NCBI RefSeq assembly: GCF_040819555.1
Contig: NZ_CP161920.1
Coordinates: 633,501-697,500, forward strand
Reading direction: 5' to 3'
Origin: Nitratireductor sp. GISD-1A_MAKvit
GTDB lineage: Bacteria > Pseudomonadota > Alphaproteobacteria > Rhizobiales > Rhizobiaceae
Length of the DNA: 64,000 nucleotides
The notes beneath the pieces were generated by a model. The model saw nothing but the letters and a program-made list of their open reading frames with translations, did not search any database and was not told the origin of the DNA. Shown here piece after piece: positions 25,890 through 36,007 of the stretch; within the stretch, counting starts at the first letter, position 1; every line of letters starts with the position of its first letter. The position numbers and the translations under genes are program-made.

Positions 25890-27977
25890 ATGAAAACGCG
25901 TCGACATATGCGCCGTGTCGCCATGGCCGCTGGGCTTGCGGCCGTACTCGCCATCGGCGGGGTGGTGGCGCTCGACCGGCTGGACGCGGCCTATCCGCCG
26001 CCGCTCGATCCCGCCCCGCTTTCGGTGGAGGTGCTCGACCGCGACGGCGCGCTGCTGCGTGCCTATGCGGCCTCCGACGGGCGCTGGCGCCTGCCGGCGG
26101 ATATCCACACGCTTGACCCGCAGTTTCTCAAAATGCTCATTGCCTATGAGGACAAGCGCTTCTGGTCGCATCCGGGCGTCGACATGCGCGCGCTTGGCCG
26201 CGCCGCATGGCAGCTTTTGTGGAACGGGCGCATCGTTTCGGGCGGGTCCACACTGTCGATGCAGCTTGCACGCCTCACCGAGCCGCGCGCGGCGCGCAGC
26301 TTCAGCGCCAAGTTCCGGCAGATCGTGCGGGCGCTACAGATCGAGCGCAGGCTTTCCAAGCGGGAGATCCTGGAGCGTTATCTGACGCTTGCGCCCTATG
26401 GCGGCAATCTTGAAGGGGTGCGCGCGGCAAGCCTCGCCTGGTTCGGCAAGGAGCCGCACCGGCTCGGGCTGGAGGAGGCCGCGCTCCTTGTCGCGCTGCC
26501 GCAATCGCCCGAAGCACGGCGACCGGACCGTCATCCGCAGAGGGCGAAAGCCGCGCGCGACCGCGTGCTTGCCCGCATGGCAGGCGCCGGCGTCATCATC
26601 GAAAGCGAGGTCGCGCGTGCGTCTCACGCGAAGCTTGCCGGGCGTCGTCTGCCCATGCCCGCCTATGCCGCGCATCTGGCCGATGCGGTGGTGCGGGCGG
26701 AGCCGGGCAGGCGTGTGCATCGCCTCACCATCAGCCGCTCCGCGCAGGCCAATCTGGAAGCCGTTGCCGCCAAAGCCGCGCGAAAGCTCGGACCACGCGT
26801 TTCCGTGGCGATGGTGCTTTCGGATGCGCAGACTGGCGCGGTGCTCGCGCGGGTCGGATCGGCGGGGTATTTCAATGCCGCGCGCGCCGGCTGGATCGAC
26901 ATGAGCGTGGCAGAGCGTTCGCCGGGCTCCACACTCAAACCCTTCATCTATGGTCTTGCCTTCGAGGAGGGGCTGGTGATGCAGGAAACCATGATCGAGG
27001 ACCGGCCCGGCAATTTTTCGGGCTATCGTCCGCGCAATTTCGACATGGCCTATCAGGGCGATGTTTCGGTGCGTACGGCCTTGCAGATGTCGCTCAACGT
27101 GCCGGCGATCCGGTTGCTTGATGCGGTGGGGCCGGTGCGGCTTGTGGCGCGCATGCGACGCGCAGGTGTGCCGCCCGCTCTGCCAGCCGGCGAGACGCCG
27201 GGGCTTGCCATCGGGCTTGGCGGTGCAGGGCTGACGCTGGAAGGGCTGGTGCAGCTTTATGGCGGGCTCGCCAATCGGGGGCGGGTGCGCCCGCTGCATT
27301 ATCTGGACGATGCAGAGATTGCCGCGCATCCTCCTTCCGTGCTGACGCCGCAGGCCACCTGGCAGGTTGCCGACATCCTGTCCGGCGTTGCACCGCCGGG
27401 AGGCTCGCCGCGCCTGGGCATCGCCTACAAGACGGGCACGTCCTACGGTTATCGTGATGCGTGGTCGGTGGGCTATGACGGGCGGCATGTGCTGGGCGTG
27501 TGGGCCGGGCGGCCCGATGGCGGTTCGGTGCCGGGGCTGACCGGCTATCTCGCCGCCGCGCCCATTCTGTTCGAGGCGTTTGCGCGCTCGGGCGTGGGCA
27601 TCGCTCCGTTCCCGCCTGCACCGGCAGGCGCGATCCGGCTCGCAGCCTCCGATCTTCCGTTTCCCATGCGGCGATTCTCCGCCTCGGGTGGCGGATTTCG
27701 CGCCGATGCACCGGTGGAGCCCGCGCCGGAAATCGTGTTTCCGCCGCAGGGCGCGCGCATCGATGTGGGGCTTGCGCGCGGCGCGCGGATCATGCCGCTG
27801 GCGCTCAAGATCTATGGCGGGCGCGCGCCGTTTCGCTGGCTGGCCAATGGCGAGCCGCTGCCGGAGGCCTATCGGCGGCGCAGGGCAAGCTGGGTGCCCG
27901 ATGGCGGCGGTGCATCGACCCTGACGGTGATCGACGCGGCGGGGCGTTCCGCCAGCGTGGATGTTTTTCTGGAATAG
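25890..27977 (+). CDS. pbpC: Penicillin-binding protein 1C
   Basis: The 695-residue bifunctional enzyme has an N-terminal membrane anchor (about 10-29) and a GT51 transglycosylase domain with 'AYEDKRFWSHPGVD' (catalytic Glu) and 'GGSTLSMQLARL'. The transpeptidase domain has S-P-G-S-T-L-K (SxxK), S-L-N and K-T-G-T-S in order, and a C-terminal BiPBP_C Ig-like domain from about residue 610. It builds or repairs peptidoglycan in the periplasm. Coupling to the alpha-2-macroglobulin gene is the standard arrangement. Its stop lies two bases from the end of the convergent kinase gene. Confidence 0.95.
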   Translation: MKTRRHMRRVAMAAGLAAVLAIGGVVALDRLDAAYPPPLDPAPLSVEVLDRDGALLRAYAASDGRWRLPADIHTLDPQFLKMLIAYEDKRFWSHPGVDMRALGRAAWQLLWNGRIVSGGSTLSMQLARLTEPRAARSFSAKFRQIVRALQIERRLSKREILERYLTLAPYGGNLEGVRAASLAWFGKEPHRLGLEEAALLVALPQSPEARRPDRHPQRAKAARDRVLARMAGAGVIIESEVARASHAKLAGRRLPMPAYAAHLADAVVRAEPGRRVHRLTISRSAQANLEAVAAKAARKLGPRVSVAMVLSDAQTGAVLARVGSAGYFNAARAGWIDMSVAERSPGSTLKPFIYGLAFEEGLVMQETMIEDRPGNFSGYRPRNFDMAYQGDVSVRTALQMSLNVPAIRLLDAVGPVRLVARMRRAGVPPALPAGETPGLAIGLGGAGLTLEGLVQLYGGLANRGRVRPLHYLDDAEIAAHPPSVLTPQATWQVADILSGVAPPGGSPRLGIAYKTGTSYGYRDAWSVGYDGRHVLGVWAGRPDGGSVPGLTGYLAAAPILFEAFARSGVGIAPFPPAPAGAIRLAASDLPFPMRRFSASGGGFRADAPVEPAPEIVFPPQGARIDVGLARGARIMPLALKIYGGRAPFRWLANGEPLPEAYRRRRASWVPDGGGASTLTVIDAAGRSASVDVFLE

Positions 27978-27978
27978 G

Positions 27979-28902
27979 TCAGGCGGCTTCCGCGAGTGCC
28001 TTGAGAACCATCTCGCGCATGGGCATGGGGGCGACCGCGCCAAAGCCCTGCGTGGAGAGCGCCGCAGCCGCATTGGCATAGCGCGCTGCCTCGAACGGGT
28101 CGCCATGGCGATTGAGCTCGGCGAGGAAATTACCATCGAACGTGTCGCCCGCGCCTGTAGCGTCGACGGCCTTGACCCTGATGCCAGGCACGCGGCGGCG
28201 CTCATCCGGCGTGGCAACGAGGCAGCCATCCTTGCCGAGCGTCAGCGCGACGATGCCCGCGCCAAGGCCCAGATAATGATCGGCGATGGCGTCCGGATCG
28301 CTGATCCCGACCAGTTGCTCGGCGTCTTCCAGACCGGGAAGCGCGATGTCGGCCTTGCGCATGGCGGCTTCGGTCAGCGCGCGGGCGCGCTCGAGCGGCC
28401 ACAGTTTGAGGCGCAGATTGGTGTCGAAGGAGACCTTCGTGCCGGCGGCGCGGGCAATGTTGATCGCTTCCAGTGCCGCGTCGCATGCGTCTGCGCTTAT
28501 GGCGAGCGAGATGCCGGAAAGATGAAGGATGTCGGCCGCCTCGATGGCGCTGCGCGGCAGGTCGCGCGGGGTGATGCGGCTCGCCGCCGATCCCTTGCGC
28601 AGATAGGAGAAGGAATGGCCGTTCTCGCCATGGCTGACGAAGTAGACACCCGTATGGGCGTCCGAATTGCGCGGGACATGACGGGCGTCGACGCCATTGT
28701 CCGCCCAGAGCTGCATCAGGCTGTCGCCGAACCCGTCTGCACCGAGCGCGGTGAAAAACCCGACCGATGCGCCGGCGCGCGCGGCTGCGATGGCGCAGTT
28801 CGACGTGTCGCCACCATGGCCGAAGAGATAGTTCCCCGTGTCGTCCACCTGGTTGAACTCGATCAGCGGTTCTCCCATGCAGATGATTTTCGGCTCGGTC
28901 AT
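27979..28902 (-). CDS. kdgK: PfkB-family sugar kinase, probably 2-dehydro-3-deoxygluconokinase
   Basis: The 307-residue ribokinase-fold protein starts 'MTEPKIICMGEPLIEFNQ', has 'GHGGDTSNCAIAAARAGA' and 'FSYLRKGSAASRI', the latter typical of KDG kinases, and ends with the PfkB signature 'DATGAGDTFDGNF', which holds the catalytic Asp. It would phosphorylate KDG to KDPG for the Entner-Doudoroff route. Neighbouring genes give no pathway context, so another related sugar acid remains possible. Confidence 0.82.
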   Translation of the reverse strand: MTEPKIICMGEPLIEFNQVDDTGNYLFGHGGDTSNCAIAAARAGASVGFFTALGADGFGDSLMQLWADNGVDARHVPRNSDAHTGVYFVSHGENGHSFSYLRKGSAASRITPRDLPRSAIEAADILHLSGISLAISADACDAALEAINIARAAGTKVSFDTNLRLKLWPLERARALTEAAMRKADIALPGLEDAEQLVGISDPDAIADHYLGLGAGIVALTLGKDGCLVATPDERRRVPGIRVKAVDATGAGDTFDGNFLAELNRHGDPFEAARYANAAAALSTQGFGAVAPMPMREMVLKALAEAA

Positions 28903-28985
28903 GGCGTCGTTTCCTCCCTGGCGCAGCGTGCGCTTCTCTTTAGGCGATTGGGAGAGAATGGTGAATGTTTTTTCGCCGGACCGGG

Positions 28986-30314
28986 CTAGCGCGCACCGCG
29001 ACCGAACAGGATCGTGCTGATCGTGGAAATCATGATGAGCATGTCCAGATCGAATGAGAGGTGCTTTATGTAATAGAGGTCGTAGGAGAGTTTGTTGATC
29101 TCCTCGCTGGTGTTGCCGGCATAGCCGGAATTCACCTGTGCCCAGCCCGTGATCCCCGGCAGAACCATGGTGCGGTGGATGTATTTCGCCTCTTCCGCTT
29201 CACTGGCCTGTGCGACATATTCTGCCACGGGGCGTGGGCCGACGAGGCTCATCTCACCACGCCAGATGTTGATCAGTTGAGGCAGTTCATCCAGGCGCAG
29301 GCGTCGCAGAAAACGACACCCCTTGATGATGCGGTCGTCATTCGCCTGCGTGGCCCCTCCCTGAGTGCCGTGATACATGGTCCGGAACTTGAGCATGTTG
29401 AACGGGCGGCCGCCATAGCCCCTGCGAACCTGTACAAAGATGGCCGGCCCGCCATCAAGGGCGCGAATGTAACACCAGAGTGCCATACCGAGCGGGATGG
29501 TTATCGGAGCCGTTATGATGACGGCAAAAAGATCGAGCGCGCGTTTCGCCTTGGAGTAGTAGATCTGGCTCGGTGTGTAGGCGAGATGCGAAACGTCAAA
29601 GGCATCGATATCCACGCGGCCTTCGCGCAGTTCGAGAAAGCTGAACCACGGGGTCACGTCGACCCCGACCATATAGGCTTTTGTCATGAATGCCGACCAC
29701 TCCGGATTGTGGTGCGTTCCGGTGTCGATCAGCAGACGGTCATAGGCTCCGATATCCGCCGCTTTGTCGGTGATGACGGCCACATGCCCCGCAAGCCGGG
29801 CGGCGACCTTCCGGGCCTTGGGGAAATCGAGCAGAGCGACGTGATCTTCAAGTGAGCGGTGCAGCCTGAGATTGGCAATGATCATGGCAATCGTTGCAAT
29901 CAGATAGGCGGTGAGCAACGCCGAGTAACTGACCGGCACGCGCAGCCCCGAAAGCACCGCGACGGCCACGTTGAAGCAGACGAAAGTGACGAAAATTGCG
30001 ATGGAGAACGTGTTGCGCTGGCGGCGAAAGCCCAAGAGCGCGAAGCCTATGATGAAAGGCAGCGAGAACAGAACCGCGCACACAATCGCGAGATTGTTCC
30101 AGTCGCTGCGAGAGGCATTGAGGATGAACGCCGTGTAGACGCAGCACTGCAGCAGCGCCGCGACCAGAATCTCGGGAAGCATGGGGCGCAAGTTTCGCAA
30201 CAGACGCCGTTTGCGCAGGGAAGCGCCATGCTGGAGGATATCTTCCAGATCGGGGCTGGCCTCGGCTGGGCCGCGTTGAAACACGCGCCTGGCTCTCCGA
30301 TTGCTGGGGCTCAC
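28986..30314 (-). CDS. Polyprenyl glycosylphosphotransferase (bacterial sugar transferase, exopolysaccharide initiation)
   Basis: The C-terminal 200 residues are a PF02397 initiating sugar transferase: 'SKAKRALDLFAVIITAPI' (membrane hairpin), 'GGRPFNMLKFRTMYHG', 'RLDELPQLINIWRGEMSLVGPRP' and 'PGITGWAQVNSGYAG'. Four or five membrane segments and a CoA-binding-like linker precede it, as in WcaJ/ExoY-type enzymes. It loads a sugar phosphate on undecaprenyl phosphate. The start is uncertain: GTG at 30314 (442 residues, weak AGG leader) is chosen because the frame further upstream (ATGs at 30434 and 30548) looks unlike the family. No other polysaccharide gene is nearby. Confidence 0.82.
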   Translation of the reverse strand: MSPSNRRARRVFQRGPAEASPDLEDILQHGASLRKRRLLRNLRPMLPEILVAALLQCCVYTAFILNASRSDWNNLAIVCAVLFSLPFIIGFALLGFRRQRNTFSIAIFVTFVCFNVAVAVLSGLRVPVSYSALLTAYLIATIAMIIANLRLHRSLEDHVALLDFPKARKVAARLAGHVAVITDKAADIGAYDRLLIDTGTHHNPEWSAFMTKAYMVGVDVTPWFSFLELREGRVDIDAFDVSHLAYTPSQIYYSKAKRALDLFAVIITAPITIPLGMALWCYIRALDGGPAIFVQVRRGYGGRPFNMLKFRTMYHGTQGGATQANDDRIIKGCRFLRRLRLDELPQLINIWRGEMSLVGPRPVAEYVAQASEAEEAKYIHRTMVLPGITGWAQVNSGYAGNTSEEINKLSYDLYYIKHLSFDLDMLIMISTISTILFGRGAR

Positions 30315-30608
30315 ACCCTCACCTGATGATCCGGACCTGTCGTTCAACCTTGATTCCTGCCCCGCCAGAAGAGCGCATAGGAGGGCGATTTGCCACGCCT
30401 GACGCGGCAGTGCAATCGATGTTTGTCGAAACATGCACAATCGGAGAGCCACCGAAACGGGGAATCGACTGGAAGCAACGGCACTGCCGGATGGGACCGG
30501 GCGGGTTCCCTGCGCCGGACGAAAGGTACTGATCGAGCGTGTTGGCATTTACGATTCTGCCTGGAGGCTCTATCAGGCGGGACCTATCGCTGTTGTGACT
30601 GTGACCCG

Positions 30609-31520
30609 ATGTACCGCCAAGCCTATGTCTTACTGTTTCTGACCACCCTCTTCTGGGGCGGCAATGCCGTGGCTGGCCGGCTGGCCGTTGGCCATGTATC
30701 GCCAATGATGCTGACAACGCTTCGCTGGATCATCGGTTGTGCGCTGCTTGCAGCGTTCGCATGGCCACATCTACGGCGTGACTGGCCGGCGATCAGACCG
30801 AAATTGCCTCTGCTGGCTGCTCTGGGCACACTTGGCTTTACCGGATTCAACGCCGTCTTCTACAGCTCGGCCCAGTTCACCTCGGCGATCAACATCGCCA
30901 TCGAACAGGGCGCCGTACCGATGGTCATCTTCGTCGCCAATTTTGTCCTCTTTCGCCAGCGTGTGAGTGTTCTGCAGTTTGCGGGCTTCGTCCTGTCTCT
31001 GGTCGGCGTGGCGCTGGTTGCAAGTCATGGAGAGTTTTCCCGCCTGCTGGAGCTGGATGTGAACTTCGGTGATGCGCTCATGCTGGTCGCGGTGCTGCTT
31101 TACGCGGGCTACACGGTCGGACTGCGATTGAAACCGGAGATCCACTGGCTGAGCCTGATGTTCGTGCTCTCCTTTTTCGCGCTTCTGGCGTCCCTGCCCC
31201 TCGTGGCCTGGGAGATCGCGACAGACCGCCTCATCGCACCGGATCTGCAGGGGTGGGCGGTGGTTTTCTACGCGGCGCTCTTCCCATCGATCTTTGCGCA
31301 GACGCTCTACATTCGCGGCAACGAGCTGATCGGCGGAAACCGCGCCGGGCTGTTCATCAATCTCGTGCCGATCTTCGGGACGCTGCTGTCGATCATCATT
31401 CTGCGCGAAGCCTTCTTCACCTACCACGCCGTTGCGCTGGTGCTGGTGCTCGGTGGGATATGGCTGGCCGAACATGGTGGCCGCAAACTGGCGTCCAGAC
31501 AGGAAAATGCCGGCGCATGA
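30609..31520 (+). CDS. EamA/DMT-family transporter
   Basis: The 303-residue protein has ten hydrophobic segments arranged as two EamA repeats. The first begins 'LLFLTTLFWGGNAVAGRLAVGHVSP' and the second 'LMLVAVLLYAGYTVGLR'. It probably exports a metabolite, but the substrate is unknown. The ATG at 30609 fits the usual start immediately before the first membrane helix; the frame extends upstream but without family similarity. Its stop codon lies in the loop of a terminator hairpin shared with the convergent serA. Confidence 0.88.
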   Translation: MYRQAYVLLFLTTLFWGGNAVAGRLAVGHVSPMMLTTLRWIIGCALLAAFAWPHLRRDWPAIRPKLPLLAALGTLGFTGFNAVFYSSAQFTSAINIAIEQGAVPMVIFVANFVLFRQRVSVLQFAGFVLSLVGVALVASHGEFSRLLELDVNFGDALMLVAVLLYAGYTVGLRLKPEIHWLSLMFVLSFFALLASLPLVAWEIATDRLIAPDLQGWAVVFYAALFPSIFAQTLYIRGNELIGGNRAGLFINLVPIFGTLLSIIILREAFFTYHAVALVLVLGGIWLAEHGGRKLASRQENAGA

Positions 31521-31529
31521 CGCCGGCAT
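31507..31529. terminator. Hairpin between EamA gene and serA
   Basis: ATGCCGGCG at 31507-31515 pairs with CGCCGGCAT at 31521-31529 around a 5-base loop that contains the EamA stop codon. It lies between convergent genes and has no long T-run, so termination strength is uncertain. Confidence 0.6.
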
Positions 31530-31555
31530 AGCAATTTCGCGGGACTGTCTGACGC

Positions 31556-33154
31556 CTAGCCGGCCACGTCGAAGGACAACGGCTTGGCGGAAAGGATCAC
31601 GTCGGTTGCGCGCAGCTCCCGCAGGACTTCCGGCGGGAAAGGCGCATCGAGGTAGAGCAGCGCGATGGCATCGCCACCCTGCCGGTTTCGACCCAACTGG
31701 AAGTTGGCGATGTTGACCTCGTGCTTGGCGCAGATCGAGCCCAGAAGACCGATAATGCCCGGCACGTCGTAATTGGTCGTGTAGAGCATGTGCTGGCCGA
31801 CCTCGGCATCGAGATTGATGCCCTTGATCTGGATGAAGCGCGGCTTGCCATCGGAGAACACCGTGCCGGCGATGGTGCGGGTCTTCTCGGAGGTTTTCAC
31901 CGTGAGCTTGATATAACCGTCGAACACGCCCGACTTGTCGCGCTTGACCTCCGACAGGATGATGCCGCGCTCCTTGGCCATGATCGGCGCGGAGACCATG
32001 TTGACGTCGGCCACCTGCGGGCGGATCAGGCCGGCGAGCGCTGCACTGATGAGCGCGCGGCGGTTCATATCGGTGGTGGAGCCGTCGAACAGGATCTCCA
32101 CTTCCTCGATGGCCTCGTCTGTCACCTGGCCGACGAATGCACCGAGCACTTCCGCGAGCTTGATAAAGGGTTTCAGGCGAGGGGCTTCCTCGGCGCTGAT
32201 CGAAGGCATGTTGATTGCGTTCGTGACCGCACCCTTGGTCAGGTAATCCGACATCTGCTCCGCCACCTGGATGGCGACGTTTTCCTGCGCTTCGCTGGTG
32301 GAGGCGCCAAGATGCGGCGTGCAGACCACGTTTGGCATGTTGAAGAGCGGGTTTTCGGTTGCCGGCTCCGTCTCGAACACGTCAATGCCGGCACCCGCCA
32401 CCTTGCCGGATTTCAGTCCTTCGACGAGGTCGGCCTCAACCACGAGCCCGCCGCGCGCGCAGTTGATGATGCGCACGCCCTTTTTCATCTTCGCGATGGC
32501 ATCCTTGTCGATCACGCCTCGGGTCTTGTCCGTCAGCGGCGTGTGGAGGGTGATGAAGTCGGCGCGCTTGAGAAGCTCGTCGAGTTCCACCTTCTCGACA
32601 CCCAGTTCCGAGGCGCGTTCTGCCGAAAGGAACGGATCGAAGGCCACCACATGCATCTTCAGGCCGATGGCGCGCATGGCGACCACGGAGCCGATATTGC
32701 CGCAACCGATCACACCCAGCGTCTTGCCGGTGATCTCGACACCCATGAAGCGGTTCTTCTCCCACTTGCCGGCATGGGTGGAGGCGTTCGCCTCCGGGAT
32801 CTGACGCGCGACGGCAAAGAGCATGGCAATGGCGTGCTCGGCCGTGGTGATGGAATTGCCGAAAGGCGTGTTCATCACGATGATGCCGCGGCGCGATGCT
32901 GCCGGAATGTCGACATTGTCCACACCGATGCCGGCGCGCCCCACCACTTTCAGATTGGTGGCATTGTTGATGAGCTTTTCGGTGACCTTGGTGGCCGAGC
33001 GGATGGCAAGGCCGTCATACTGGTCGATGACGGAAAGCAGCTTTTCCTTGTCCTTGCCCAGATCGGGCAGGTAATCCACTTCGACGCCGCGATCCTTGAA
33101 GATCTGAACGGCAGTGGGCGACAGTTTGTCGGATACGAGTACGCGGGGCGCCAT
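31556..33154 (-). CDS. serA: D-3-phosphoglycerate dehydrogenase
   Basis: This 532-residue long-form PHGDH has a substrate-binding N-terminus and an NAD domain with 'GKTLGVIGCGNIGSVVAMRAIG'. The catalytic Arg region is 'INCARGGLVVEADL', followed by Glu ('FETEPA') and His ('TPHLGAST'). An ASB intervening domain comes next, and the C-terminal ACT domain ('DVPGIIGLLGSICAKHEVNIANFQLGR') serves serine feedback. It catalyses the first step of serine synthesis. The ATG at 33154 has a strong AGGAGG leader and replaces an in-frame ATG 18 bases upstream. It follows serC by 66 bases in one operon. Confidence 0.97.
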   Translation of the reverse strand: MAPRVLVSDKLSPTAVQIFKDRGVEVDYLPDLGKDKEKLLSVIDQYDGLAIRSATKVTEKLINNATNLKVVGRAGIGVDNVDIPAASRRGIIVMNTPFGNSITTAEHAIAMLFAVARQIPEANASTHAGKWEKNRFMGVEITGKTLGVIGCGNIGSVVAMRAIGLKMHVVAFDPFLSAERASELGVEKVELDELLKRADFITLHTPLTDKTRGVIDKDAIAKMKKGVRIINCARGGLVVEADLVEGLKSGKVAGAGIDVFETEPATENPLFNMPNVVCTPHLGASTSEAQENVAIQVAEQMSDYLTKGAVTNAINMPSISAEEAPRLKPFIKLAEVLGAFVGQVTDEAIEEVEILFDGSTTDMNRRALISAALAGLIRPQVADVNMVSAPIMAKERGIILSEVKRDKSGVFDGYIKLTVKTSEKTRTIAGTVFSDGKPRFIQIKGINLDAEVGQHMLYTTNYDVPGIIGLLGSICAKHEVNIANFQLGRNRQGGDAIALLYLDAPFPPEVLRELRATDVILSAKPLSFDVAG

Positions 33155-33220
33155 GGCGGCCTCCTGTTTCAATACAATGAATTGGGGAGGCGGCTCCGAT
33201 TGTGGAGCCGCAGTTCGTTG

Positions 33221-34397
33221 TCAGGCCGCGGCCTTGAGATGCGCTTTCTGGGACTGGAACGCCCAGTCGAGCCAGGGCATCAAGGCTTCCAGATCGGAGG
33301 CTTCAACCGTGGCGCCGGCCCAGATCCGCAGGCCTGACGGCGCGTCGCGATAATGGCCGATGTCAAAAGCGACCTTCTCTTTGGCCAGCGCAGAAACCAT
33401 GCCCTTGGCAAAGGCTGCCTGTTCGCCCGCATCGAGTGCGGCAATCTCGGGATCCACGATCGACAGGCAGACCGATGTGTTGGAGCGCGTGGCCGGCACT
33501 TTTGCCAGATGGTCGACCCACGGTGTCTTGCGCACGAACTCGTCGATCACGGCGAAATTCGCATTGGCGCGGGCAACAAGACCGTCGAGGCCGCCAATGG
33601 ATTTCGCCCAGTTCAGCGCGTCCAGATAGTCTTCCACGCACAGCATGGAGGGTGTGTTGATCGTCTCGCCGCGGAAGATGCCCTCAATCAGCTTGCCGCC
33701 CTTGGTCAGCCGGAAGATCTTTGGCAGCGGCCATGCGGGCGTGTAGCTTTCCAGCCGTTCGACCGCGCGCGGCGAGAGGATGATGACACCATGCGCGCCT
33801 TCGCCACCCAGCACTTTCTGCCAGGAGAAGGTGACCACGTCGAGCTTGTCGAAGGGCAGGCGCTGCGCGAAAGCCGCCGATGTGGCGTCGCAGATGGTCA
33901 GGGCCCGCGCGGTTGGCGGGAATGAAATTGCCATCGGGCACGCGCACGCCGGAGGTGGTGCCGTTCCAGGTGAACACCACGTCGCGGTCGAAATCGATGG
34001 AGGTCAGGTCCGGCAGATCGCCATAGTCCGCCTCGATGCGGCGAACATCGTCGAGTTTCAGTTGCTTGACGACATCGGTGACCCACCCGGCACCGAAGGA
34101 TTCCCAGGCAACCATGTCGACGCCGCGTTCACCGAGCAGCGACCAGAGCGCCATTTCCACGGCGCCGGTGTCGGATGCGGGCACGATGCCGATGCGGTAA
34201 TCGGCCGGAACTTTCAGAACTTCACGGGTAAGATCGATGGCCTCTGCCAGTTTCGCCTTGCCGATGGAGGAGCGATGCGACCGTCCAAGGGGAGCGTCGG
34301 CAAGTGCGTCGAGCGACCAGCCGGGGCGTTTTGTGCAGGGACCTGAGGAGAAATGCGTATTGGCCGGACGGAGGTCCGGCGTGGGGAGTGTGCTCAT
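33221..34397 (-). pseudogene. serC: Phosphoserine aminotransferase, split by a single-base frameshift
   Basis: The N-terminal part ('[21 protein letters not shown]', then '[19 protein letters not shown]') and the C-terminal part ('[17 protein letters not shown]', '[17 protein letters not shown]' with the PLP lysine) lie in different frames. The switch is at GGG 33901-33903 (plus strand). Removing one G restores the join '[14 protein letters not shown]' and a normal 391-residue rhizobial SerC. The enzyme converts 3-phosphohydroxypyruvate to phosphoserine, directly following SerA. Losing it would make the cell a serine auxotroph, and the rest of the reading frame is clean, so an assembly error is the likelier cause. 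Confidence 0.9.
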
Positions 34398-34402
34398 GAT
34401 GT

Positions 34403-34450
34403 ATCCTATCCTTCCAGATAGCACGCCTCTCGGTGGGGAGAGGTGGCCCA
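34403..34450 (-). ncRNA. Structured serC leader (candidate serC RNA motif)
   Basis: Just before the serC ATG the minus strand can form two hairpins. CCTCTC/GAGAGG (34438-34443 with 34426-34431) has a 6-base loop. CTATC/GATAG (34417-34421 with 34406-34410) holds the Shine-Dalgarno-like GGAAGG in its loop and stem. A conserved leader of this kind is known upstream of serC in Alphaproteobacteria (the serC motif). I match it by position and architecture only. Confidence 0.5.
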
Positions 34451-34635
34451 CGGACGGAGTTACGCCGATCCGGTTTTTCCGTCAAGTGCGACAAGATCGC
34501 TTTTGCAGAAGGGAAATGAGGCCGCTGTGGCGCCAGATGGTTCCCACCGGGGCCTTGAGGCTCTATAGAGGCGTTTCGATTTCTTAAATCATCCAGGCGG
34601 GGGACCCGCCGGACGTGCGCCGGAAGGACGTTTTC

Positions 34636-35934
34636 ATGGCAAATGTGGTGGTTGTCGGCTCGCAGTGGGGCGACGAGGGCAAAGGCAAGATCGTGGACTG
34701 GCTGTCGGAGCGCGCCGATGTGGTGGCGCGCTTTCAGGGCGGGCACAATGCCGGGCATACCCTCGTCATCGACGGTGTGAGCTACAAGCTGTCACTGCTG
34801 CCCTCCGGTGTCGTTCGCCCCGGAAAACTCTCCGTCATCGGCAATGGCGTTGTTTTCGACCCGCATGCATTTGTTGCGGAAATGGGCCGCCTTGCCGAGC
34901 AGGGTGTCGAGGTGACGCCCGATCGGCTGAAGATCGCCGAGAACACGGCGCTGATCCTGTCGCTGCACCGCGAGCTTGATGGTTTCCGCGAGGATGCCGC
35001 TTCCAATTCGGGCACCAAGATCGGCACGACGCGGCGCGGCATCGGTCCGGCCTATGAAGACAAGGTTGGTCGCCGCGCGATCCGCGTCATGGATCTGGCC
35101 AACCATGACACGCTGCCGATGAAGATCGACCGCCTGCTCACGCATCACAATGCGCTGCGTCGTGGTCTTGGGCATGAAGAAGTGACCCCCCAGGCGATCA
35201 TGGAGGAGCTGACGTCGGTCGCCGACAAGATTCTTCCCTATGTCGACCGCGTCTGGAAAATCCTTGAAGATGCGCGCCGGGCCGGTCAGCGCATTCTGTT
35301 CGAGGGCGCGCAGGGCACCATGCTCGACATCGATCATGGAACCTATCCGTTCGTGACGTCTTCCAACACGATTGCAGGGCAGGCGGCCACCGGGTCGGGG
35401 CTTGGGCCGGGCTCGATCGATTATGTGCTCGGCATCACAAAGGCCTACACCACCCGCGTTGGCGAGGGCCCGTTCCCCACGGAGCAGGACAATGAGGTCG
35501 GCCATTTCCTTGGCACACGTGGTCATGAATTCGGCACGGTGACGGGGCGCAAGCGCCGCTGCGGCTGGTTCGATGCGGTTCTGGTGCGTCAGGCGGTTGT
35601 GGCCAACGGCATGAACGGCATCGCGCTGACCAAGCTCGATGTTCTGGACGGCATGGATGAAATCAAGATCTGCACGGGCTACAGGCTCGATGGCGAGCTG
35701 ATCGATTACCTTCCGGCAGGGCAGGGCGCGCAGGCACGGCTTGAGCCCGTCTACGAGACGCTGGAAGGCTGGAAGGGCACAACCAAGGGTGCGCGCAAGT
35801 GGACCGATTTGCCGGCTCAGGCTGTAAAATATGTGCGTCACGTGGAAGAATTGATCGGTGCGCCGGTGGCGATTCTCTCCACCAGCCCCGAACGCGAGGA
35901 CGCCATACTTGTGACCGATCCTTTTCAGGACTAA
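34636..35934 (+). CDS. purA: Adenylosuccinate synthetase
   Basis: The 432-residue protein opens with '[20 protein letters not shown]', the PurA P-loop-like GTP-binding glycine segment with the catalytic Asp. It also contains '[13 protein letters not shown]', '[19 protein letters not shown]' and 'GEGPFPTEQ'. It makes adenylosuccinate from IMP, aspartate and GTP, the committed step to AMP. The ATG at 34636 matches the family start; an in-frame ATG at 34615 is upstream. Length is standard. Confidence 0.98.
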   Translation: MANVVVVGSQWGDEGKGKIVDWLSERADVVARFQGGHNAGHTLVIDGVSYKLSLLPSGVVRPGKLSVIGNGVVFDPHAFVAEMGRLAEQGVEVTPDRLKIAENTALILSLHRELDGFREDAASNSGTKIGTTRRGIGPAYEDKVGRRAIRVMDLANHDTLPMKIDRLLTHHNALRRGLGHEEVTPQAIMEELTSVADKILPYVDRVWKILEDARRAGQRILFEGAQGTMLDIDHGTYPFVTSSNTIAGQAATGSGLGPGSIDYVLGITKAYTTRVGEGPFPTEQDNEVGHFLGTRGHEFGTVTGRKRRCGWFDAVLVRQAVVANGMNGIALTKLDVLDGMDEIKICTGYRLDGELIDYLPAGQGAQARLEPVYETLEGWKGTTKGARKWTDLPAQAVKYVRHVEELIGAPVAILSTSPEREDAILVTDPFQD

Positions 35935-36007
35935 TTTCGCTGGCAATACTGCTTTGCGCACCGGGGGGCGGCCGCGCGTTCAAAAAGTAAAACAGGTTTG
36001 ATTAGGT

